Under the pieces are notes generated by a model. That model did no database searches. It worked only from the letters and a program-made list of their open reading frames with translations, and was not told the DNA's origin. A DNA stretch of 5,596 nucleotides from an uncultured Thermomicrobiales bacterium (GTDB lineage Bacteria > Chloroflexota > Chloroflexia > Thermomicrobiales > UBA6265), in contig CADCWK010000190.1 of the NCBI GenBank assembly GCA_902806375.1, positions 1 to 5,596 on the forward strand, read 5' to 3'. The translations under genes and the position numbers were made by a program. Positions within the stretch are counted from its first letter, which is position 1. Each line of letters begins with the position of its first letter. Shown here piece after piece: positions 1 to 5,596 of the stretch.

Positions 1-1
1 G

Positions 2-514
2 GCGGCGTGGGAACACCGGGGCGACCGGACCGGCGCCGTCGCGAACTGGCGCCTGGCCTCGGCCATGGCCCCGGATCTCGCCCGGGCGGCCGTCGTCGGC
101 TTCCTGGATCGGACCGTTCCGGCCCACCATGTCGTCGCGCCCGCTCGTATCTCCGCCCGGGGCGGCTGGCGATCCGGTCCCGGGACGCCCTTGCCGCGAT
201 CCTCGCTCGTGGCGGTCGCGGTCGCCGTGGCCGTGGCCGTGGCCGCGGTGGGGGCAGGGCTAACGCCGGTGGTCGCCCTCCCGGTCGCCCTGATGGCGCT
301 GGTCCCGCCGCGCCGGCCGCCCCACCGGGAACACCGGCGGGCAGCCCGGACCCTCGCCCGCCGGCATGACCCAGCCACGGGACTGGATGATCTGCTCCGG
401 GTGGCGGGAGTGATCGCCACCCGGCTGGATGCGCGGGAACGGACTCGCCAGCGCCAATGGGTGGATAGCCTCCCCCTCGGGATCACCACCGTCGAACGGC
501 CCCGGGTGGCGTGA
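2..514 (+). CDS. 3' end of a membrane protein with a TPR-like segment; function unknown
   Basis: The reading frame is open from the window edge to a TGA at 512-514, giving 170 visible residues, so the true start lies upstream. An internal ATG at 65 lacks a convincing Shine-Dalgarno sequence, and the frame upstream of it already looks like protein. Residues 1-30 have the spacing of a tetratricopeptide helix pair (W3, G12-A13, W16, A19, P24). Residues 67-103 are strongly hydrophobic, starting with six Val-Ala repeats and continuing past a GLTP turn. They form one long or two short membrane segments. The last 65 residues are Arg-rich and probably cytoplasmic, containing an amphipathic stretch (LDDLLRVAGVIATRLDARER). 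I do not recognise the family. The TPR reading rests on a single repeat and is an inference. The gene is followed by a GC-rich hairpin and a 340-base gap, so it is probably not co-transcribed with ftsH. Confidence 0.6.
   Translation, partial: AAWEHRGDRTGAVANWRLASAMAPDLARAAVVGFLDRTVPAHHVVAPARISARGGWRSGPGTPLPRSSLVAVAVAVAVAVAAVGAGLTPVVALPVALMALVPPRRPPHREHRRAARTLARRHDPATGLDDLLRVAGVIATRLDARERTRQRQWVDSLPLGITTVERPRVA
209..250 (+). repeat. Hexanucleotide repeat encoding (Val-Ala)6
   Basis: Six consecutive in-frame hexamers of the form GTSGCS run from 209 to 244, and the copies at 227-244 are three identical GTGGCC units. A related GCGGTG follows. Each unit encodes Val-Ala, and together they build the start of the membrane segment of the truncated upstream gene. 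Because the unit is six bases, changes in copy number would lengthen or shorten the helix without breaking the frame. Confidence 0.75.
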
Positions 515-554
515 CATCGCGGTCGAACCCGGGCAGCCCAGCGATGAAGCGGCA

Positions 555-576
555 GGCCTGCCCGGCCGGGCGGGTC
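555..576 (+). terminator. GC-rich hairpin after the upstream gene, possible weak terminator
   Basis: Bases 555-563 pair with 568-576 around a GGCC loop. The stem is nine pairs, two of them G-U. It overlaps two perfect palindromes, GGCAGGCCTGCC (551-562) and GCCCGGCCGGGC (560-571). It starts about 40 bases after the stop of the upstream gene. No T-tract follows, so it is not a classical intrinsic terminator. It could be a pause site, a factor-dependent terminator or simply a GC-rich palindrome. Confidence 0.35.
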
Positions 577-637
577 ATCGGCACGGAACGTGACATCTCC
601 GTAACGAACCCGCCCCGATTCGGGCGCTTAAACGTCG

Positions 638-643
638 TACAAT
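638..643 (+). promoter_or_regulatory. Possible -10 box for ftsH (TACAAT)
   Basis: TACAAT matches the sigma-70 consensus TATAAT at five of six bases and lies in the most AT-rich patch of the region upstream of ftsH. At 16-18 bases upstream there is no good -35 box; the nearest sequence is around CCGATT. If it is used, transcription would begin near 650 and leave a leader of about 205 bases. The palindrome CCCGATTCGGG (614-624) would sit at the -35 position and could be an operator. The call rests on one hexamer. Confidence 0.3.
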
Positions 644-700
644 AACGGGGAGTAAGCCGTCCGGTGTCCTATCGGCCGTTGCCCTCCCAGAGAGTCGCCC

Positions 701-831
701 ACGCTCCGGCAGCGTCATCCACGTGGTCCCTCGATCTGGCGCACCCCGTGGGTCGGGGCCCACGGGGCCAACACGCGCAGTCCCACCGGCGCCGTCCCGT
801 CACCTATCCGGTCCGGCGATCGTTCCGGACC
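701..831 (+). promoter_or_regulatory. Three-hairpin candidate 5' leader of ftsH
   Basis: Three perfect inverted repeats follow one another upstream of the ftsH start. ACGCT/AGCGT (701-705 and 711-715) has a 5-base loop. CCCCGTGGG/CCCACGGGG (744-752 and 759-767) has a 6-base loop that a further G-U pair can shorten to 4. GGTCCGG/CCGGACC (810-816 and 825-831) has an 8-base loop. None is followed by a T-tract. The last ends 15 bases before the ribosome binding site GGAAG at 847-851, leaving that site exposed. The family of this structure, if any, is not recognised. In DNA this GC-rich some inverted repeats arise by chance, although the 9-bp one is less likely to. Confidence 0.35.
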
Positions 832-846
832 ATCACCAGCAGAAAT

Positions 847-851
847 GGAAG
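847..851 (+). promoter_or_regulatory. Ribosome binding site that decides the ftsH start
   Basis: GGAAG lies five bases before the ATG at 857. It falls inside the codons that would follow the alternative ATG at 845, and upstream of 845 there is only ACCAGCAGAA, with no Shine-Dalgarno match. The downstream start is therefore favoured. Confidence 0.6.
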
Positions 852-856
852 CGTCG

Positions 857-2917
<2,061 letters not shown>

Positions 2918-2929
<12 letters not shown>

Positions 2930-2942
2930 AAACGCCGACTAG
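2918..2942 (+). repeat. 13-base tandem duplication spanning the ftsH stop codon
   Basis: AACGCCGACTAG occurs at 2918-2929 and again at 2931-2942, with one A between them, giving a 13-base period. The first copy encodes the last residues Asn-Ala-Asp and the TAG stop. The second copy is noncoding. This looks like a recent slippage duplication, since both 12-base copies are identical. Confidence 0.85.
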
Positions 2943-2952
2943 TTCGGTCGCT

Positions 2953-2992
2953 CCCCTGCTCCCGGCCGTCCCCGGATGGCTGGGAGCAGGGG
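2953..2992 (+). terminator. 18-bp hairpin after ftsH without a T-tract
   Basis: CCCCTGCTCCC (2953-2963) pairs perfectly with GGGAGCAGGGG (2982-2992). The stem continues inward through a G-U pair (2964/2981) and six more pairs (2965-2970 with 2975-2980, one of them G-U), to a four-base loop CCCG. That is about 18 continuous pairs starting 23 bases after the stop codon. The bases after it (CAGTCCATCG) are not T-rich. It may therefore act as a barrier to 3' exonucleases or as part of a double terminator rather than terminating alone. Confidence 0.6.
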
Positions 2993-3010
2993 CAGTCCAT
3001 CGAGCGGTTA

Positions 3011-3049
3011 CACCGACGCCTCGCCTCCGGGTGAGGCGTCGGTGCTTTT
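3011..3049 (+). terminator. Intrinsic (Rho-independent) terminator of ftsH
   Basis: CACCGACGCCTC (3011-3022) pairs perfectly with GAGGCGTCGGTG (3033-3044). A G-U and two G-C pairs extend the stem inward to a TCCG loop, giving 15 pairs. TTTT (3046-3049) follows immediately after one C. This is the standard layout for the + strand. The opposite strand lacks a T-run, so it would end ftsH transcription and separate it from dpaL. Confidence 0.8.
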
Positions 3050-3081
3050 CCGGGCCGTGGAGAGCGACAAGCCACGACCGG

Positions 3082-3110
3082 TCGACATGGCCGGCGCGTT
3101 CCGCGATGAT
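3082..3110 (+). promoter_or_regulatory. Weak candidate promoter for the dpaL operon
   Basis: TCGACA (3082-3087, five of six matches to TTGACA) and GATGAT (3105-3110, four of six to TATAAT) are spaced by exactly 17 bases. They lie just downstream of the ftsH terminator. A start near 3117 would leave a leader of about 180 bases. Matches of this quality occur by chance, so this is only a candidate; nothing better was found between 3050 and 3295. Confidence 0.25.
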
Positions 3111-3190
3111 GCCCGAATCTCGTACGGAGTCCGCTCGAACACTCCTGGTGTCACGCGAGCCAGTTGGCAGCGAACAGAACTCTCCCCCAA

Positions 3191-3259
3191 CCCCTCTCCG
3201 GCTCCCGGATCGCTCACCCGACCTGCGGTCGCGGTCGGCTCACCGGACCCGGAGAGGGG
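3191..3259 (+). promoter_or_regulatory. Long-range inverted repeat in the dpaL leader, possible cis-regulatory RNA
   Basis: CCCCTCTCCGG (3191-3201) is the exact reverse complement of CCGGAGAGGGG (3249-3259). Between them, CCGACC (3218-3223) pairs with GGTCGG (3233-3238), with two or three further pairs inside. The result is a nested stem ending 36 bases before the dpaL start. The pyrimidine-rich left arm also contains CCTCTC (3193-3198), complementary to GAGAGG (3282-3287) in the dpaL ribosome binding site. Two exclusive folds are therefore conceivable. I do not recognise it as a known riboswitch class. Confidence 0.35.
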
Positions 3260-3281
3260 AGTCTTGACCCGGACTCGGTAT

Positions 3282-3288
3282 GAGAGGA
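3282..3288 (+). promoter_or_regulatory. Ribosome binding site of dpaL
   Basis: GAGAGGA lies seven bases before the ATG at 3296 and is a strong Shine-Dalgarno match. It supports that start codon. Confidence 0.7.
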
Positions 3289-3295
3289 ACGAGCG

Positions 3296-4495
3296 ATGTC
3301 GATCGGTCTCCCCCGCCCCGCTGACGACGCCCCGCCCGGATGGTGGTCCAATCCGGACGCCGTCTCGTGGGTCGGTCCCGGCACGGGGGACGGCGCCACC
3401 GCCTTTCACGCCGGGATCGACGGCTACGCGCCGACGGCTCTCATCGACCTGCCAGCCCTGGCGGAGGAACTCGGGGTCGGACGCGTGTTGGCGAAGGACG
3501 AGTCGTCCCGGTTCGGGTTGTCCGCCTTCAAGGTCCTGGGCGTGTCGTGGGCCACGCACCAGGCGCTGGCCGCCCGGCTCGGGATCCAGGCGACGCCGCT
3601 CACCGTGGCCGACCTCCGTCTGGCATGCTCCGCGGCCGGACCGGTCGAACTCGTCACCGCGACCGACGGCAACCATGGTCGCGCCCTGGCCTGGATGGCG
3701 CGACGGCTGGGGTTGCCGGCCCGGGTCGTCGTGCCCGATACGCTGCCGCCGGCCGTCGTCGACGCCATCAGGGACCAGGGCGCGACGGTCGTGGCGATGC
3801 CGGTCGACTACGACGAGGCGGTCCGGCAGGCAGCGCGGCTGGCGGAGGCGTCGCCGGACGCCCTGCTGATCCAGGACACGGCCTGGCCGGGCTACGAGCA
3901 GGTCCCGCAGTGGATCGTCGACGGCTACGCGACGATGTTCCGGGAGATCGACGCCCAACTCCGGGACGCCGGTCTGCCTGACGCCGACCTCGTCGCCGTG
4001 CCGATCGGCGTGGGGTCGCTGGCCCAGGCCGCCGTCGCTCACGCCCGCCGGGGTCCGAGCGGCACGGCGACGCGAGTGCTCGGTGTCGAGCCCGACAGCG
4101 CCGCCTGTGTCCTCGCCAGCGTGATGGCTGGGCGACTCCGTTCGATCCCGACGGGCCAGACGGTCATGAACGGGCTGAACTGCGGCACGCCGTCGAGCCT
4201 GGCCTGGCCGTATCTCCGATCCGGGCTGGACGCCACGGTCGCCATCCCTGACGACGCGGCCGACCGGGCCGGCGAGGATCTCGCGGCGCTCGGGATCTCG
4301 TCGGGGCCGAGCGGCGCCGCGGCCCTGGCCGGGGTCCGGGTGGCGCTGTCGGGCGAGGGACACGGGCGGCGCCGGGCCGAACTCGGCCTGACGAGGGCGT
4401 CGACGGTCGTGCTGCTCAACACCGAGGGCGTCATCCGGACTCAGGGCGGCGACGGACCCAGCCAATGGAACCACCGGGAAGGACCACGCGCATGA
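3296..4495 (+). CDS. dpaL: Diaminopropionate ammonia-lyase (PLP-dependent, fold type II)
   Basis: The enzyme converts 2,3-diaminopropionate to pyruvate and two ammonia (EC 4.3.1.15) in the cytoplasm. The 399-residue product matches the length and motif order of E. coli DpaL (YgeX). It has KDESSRFGLSAFK, with K79 as the expected pyridoxal phosphate Schiff-base lysine; TATDGNHGRALAW, with D124; QDTAWPGYEQVPQWI, with D194; a glycine loop GVGS (238-241) for the cofactor phosphate; VEPDSAAC; GLNCGTP; and NTEG (375-378). D124 and D194 align with the two aspartates proposed as bases for the two substrate enantiomers in E. coli. C271 and C296 align with the cysteines reported to form a disulfide there. 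One difference is that the family SGESGA motif reads SGPSGA, with Pro at 338. The start has a good ribosome binding site. The stop overlaps the next start as ATGA, so translation is probably coupled. A related ammonia-lyase activity cannot be excluded. Confidence 0.9.
   Translation: MSIGLPRPADDAPPGWWSNPDAVSWVGPGTGDGATAFHAGIDGYAPTALIDLPALAEELGVGRVLAKDESSRFGLSAFKVLGVSWATHQALAARLGIQATPLTVADLRLACSAAGPVELVTATDGNHGRALAWMARRLGLPARVVVPDTLPPAVVDAIRDQGATVVAMPVDYDEAVRQAARLAEASPDALLIQDTAWPGYEQVPQWIVDGYATMFREIDAQLRDAGLPDADLVAVPIGVGSLAQAAVAHARRGPSGTATRVLGVEPDSAACVLASVMAGRLRSIPTGQTVMNGLNCGTPSSLAWPYLRSGLDATVAIPDDAADRAGEDLAALGISSGPSGAAALAGVRVALSGEGHGRRRAELGLTRASTVVLLNTEGVIRTQGGDGPSQWNHREGPRA
4477..4483 (+). 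promoter_or_regulatory. Ribosome binding site of the M20 gene inside dpaL
   Basis: GGAAGGA lies eight bases before the ATG at 4492, within the last codons of dpaL. It supports that start and a coupled two-gene message. Confidence 0.6.
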
Positions 4496-5596
4496 CGCCA
4501 TCGGGACCGGCTCGCCAGCCGGCTGGACTGACCGAACCGGATCCGATCGCCCTCCTGGCCGACCTGGTCGCGATCGATTCAGTCAACCCGTCGCTCGTCC
4601 CGGGAGGGGCCGGCGAATCGGCGATCGCTGACTACTGCGAGGCGTGGCTGGCGCGCCACGGTCTCGTGACACACCGACTGGAGGCGACGCCGGGGCGACC
4701 GTCGGTCGTCGGCGTAGCGCGTGGTCGCGGCGGCGGACGGTCGATCCTGCTCGATGGCCACTACGACACCGTCACGCTGGCCGGGTACGACGGCGACCCA
4801 CTGACCCTCCGCGCGGAGGGCGACCGCCTCCACGGGCGGGGCGCCTACGACATGAAGGGGGGCCTCGCCGCCGCCATGGTCGCCGCCGTCCGGGCCAGCC
4901 GCGACGGCCTCCGGGGCGACGTCCTGGTCGCCTGCGTCGCCGACGAGGAGTACGCCAGTGTCGGGACGACAGAGGTCCTGTCCCGGTTCACGGCCGACGC
5001 GGCGATCGTGACCGAGCCGACGGCGCTGGAGCTCGCCCGGTTCCACAAGGGGTTCGTCTGGTTCGACGTCACGGTCCTCGGCCGGGCCGCCCACGGCTCT
5101 CGTCCGGATCTGGGCATCGACGCCATCGCGAAGGCTGGCCACTTCCTCGTGGCCCTCGGTGACTGGGCCACACGGCTGGCGGACGGCCCGGCCCACCCGG
5201 CCCTCGGTCCCGGCTCGGTCCATGCCGCGATCATCCGGGGCGGCGAGGAGGCGTCCAGCTACCCGGCCGAATGCCGGATCACGGTCGAGCGGCGGACCGT
5301 TCCCGGTGAGACCGGGGCGACGGTCGAGGCCGAGCTGGTCGCCATCCTCGACGGCCTCGCCGCCACCGTCCCCGACTTCGCCTACCGAGTCGAGCGCGGG
5401 CTCGAGCGCCACCCCTTCGAGCAGGATCCGGACGACCCGCTGGTCGCACTGCTGTCCAGCCAGATCGCGCGCGTGACCGGGACGCCCGCCGTGACCGGCT
5501 CCATGGCCGCCTGGACCGATGCCGCCCTGATCCGCGCGGCCGGCATCCCCTGCGTGCTGTTCGGTCCCGACGGCGCGGGCGCCCACGCCGCGACGG
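4492..5596 (+). CDS. M20 family zinc amidohydrolase/deacylase (ArgE/DapE/YgeY-like), 3' truncated
   Basis: The frame is open from an ATG that overlaps the dpaL stop (ATGA) to the window edge, giving 368 residues; only a short C-terminal piece should be missing. The family hydrolyses amide bonds of N-acyl amino acids or dipeptides with a two-zinc centre. The expected ligands are H90 and the supporting D92 in LLDGHYDTV, bridging D120 in GRGAYDMKGG, catalytic E152 and zinc-binding E153 in ADEEYASVGT, E175 in VTEPTAL, and H365 in GAHAAT. AHGSRPD (200-206) begins the dimerisation domain, roughly 186-300, where H201 typically reaches into the partner's active site. No signal peptide is visible, so it is cytoplasmic. 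The partner gene suggests a substrate that yields 2,3-diaminopropionate or a related amino acid, by analogy with E. coli ygeX-ygeY. This is an inference: the motifs do not separate ArgE, DapE, carboxypeptidase G2-like and YgeY enzymes. Confidence 0.9.
   Translation, partial: MTPSGPARQPAGLTEPDPIALLADLVAIDSVNPSLVPGGAGESAIADYCEAWLARHGLVTHRLEATPGRPSVVGVARGRGGGRSILLDGHYDTVTLAGYDGDPLTLRAEGDRLHGRGAYDMKGGLAAAMVAAVRASRDGLRGDVLVACVADEEYASVGTTEVLSRFTADAAIVTEPTALELARFHKGFVWFDVTVLGRAAHGSRPDLGIDAIAKAGHFLVALGDWATRLADGPAHPALGPGSVHAAIIRGGEEASSYPAECRITVERRTVPGETGATVEAELVAILDGLAATVPDFAYRVERGLERHPFEQDPDDPLVALLSSQIARVTGTPAVTGSMAAWTDAALIRAAGIPCVLFGPDGAGAHAAT

Larger units (their letters stand above)
515..856. other. 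Intergenic region with structured ftsH leader
   Basis: No credible gene lies here. The open frame beginning at the GTG at 664 runs far into ftsH in another phase and has a shadow-like Arg/Pro-rich composition. In order the region holds a CATCGC/GCGATG inverted repeat straight after the upstream stop codon (515-520 and 541-546), a GC-rich hairpin (555-576), a short palindrome CCCGATTCGGG (614-624), a possible -10 box (638-643), and perfect inverted repeats at 701-715, 744-767 and 810-831. No tRNA, CIRCE (the HrcA heat-shock operator) or other familiar heat-shock operator was recognised. Confidence 0.6.
2930..3295. other. Intergenic region between ftsH and dpaL
   Basis: No gene is supported here. 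Frames that cross it are shadows with Arg/Pro/Ser-rich composition. The contents in order are the second copy of the stop-codon duplication, two stacked hairpins (2953-2992 and 3011-3049), a weak promoter candidate (3082-3110), a long-range inverted repeat (3191-3259) and the dpaL ribosome binding site (3282-3288). Confidence 0.6.

Noticed and set aside
65..514. A complete small gene starting at the ATG at 65
   Set aside because: The frame is open to the window edge, the upstream residues continue a TPR-like pattern, and there is no ribosome binding site before 65. A truncated longer gene is more likely.
585..606. GGAAC as the -35 of an ECF-sigma promoter for ftsH
   Set aside because: No GTT/GTC-type -10 motif with accepted spacing follows; the downstream sequence CCGTAACG does not fit.
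3264..3284. TTGACC (3264-3269) as a -35 box for dpaL
   Set aside because: The only AT-containing hexamer downstream (around TATGAG, 3279-3284) is about nine bases away. At proper spacing the -10 would fall on the ribosome binding site.
3008..4501. Antisense open frame of 497 codons opposite dpaL
   Set aside because: It is a shadow of dpaL and also runs through the ftsH terminator. The composition is Arg/Pro/Asp-rich and no domain is visible.
4579..5586. Antisense open frame of 335 codons opposite the M20 gene
   Set aside because: The + strand frame carries all the M20 metal ligands in order; the - strand product is a low-complexity shadow.

Overview
The window is very GC-rich, with G or C in most third codon positions. 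It reads as chromosomal DNA from a high-GC bacterium. The FtsH sequence and codon use would fit Chloroflexota (Thermomicrobia-like) or possibly Actinobacteriota; this is an impression from the sequence, not a database result. All four genes supported here are on the + strand. The long open frames on the - strand lie antisense to real genes and look like by-products of GC-rich codon bias.

Layout. (1) Bases 2-514 are the 3' end of a gene of unknown function: a TPR-like helix pair, then a Val-Ala-rich membrane segment written as a run of hexamers, then a charged tail. (2) Bases 515-856 carry no gene. They hold a GC-rich hairpin, a possible -10 box and a leader with three perfect inverted repeats. 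(3) Bases 857-2929 are ftsH, the membrane AAA+ zinc metalloprotease, complete with every catalytic motif intact. Its stop codon lies in a 13-base tandem duplication. (4) Bases 2930-3295 carry no gene. They hold two stacked hairpins (an 18-bp one without a T-tract, then a canonical intrinsic terminator), a weak candidate promoter and a long-range inverted repeat just upstream of the next gene. (5) Bases 3296-4495 are dpaL, diaminopropionate ammonia-lyase. (6) Bases 4492-5596 are an M20 zinc amidohydrolase/deacylase, overlapping dpaL by ATGA and cut off by the window edge.

How the genes relate. ftsH is a housekeeping proteolysis gene and appears to be a separate transcription unit closed by the terminator. 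dpaL and the M20 gene form a tightly coupled pair. The likely logic is that the M20 enzyme frees an amino acid such as 2,3-diaminopropionate from an acylated or peptide form, and DpaL breaks it down to pyruvate and ammonia. E. coli has a comparable dpaL (ygeX)/M20 (ygeY) pairing. I see no mobile element, CRISPR array, rRNA or tRNA gene, and no clear sign of a wholly new system. The least explained features are the RNA-structure candidates in the two intergenic regions.
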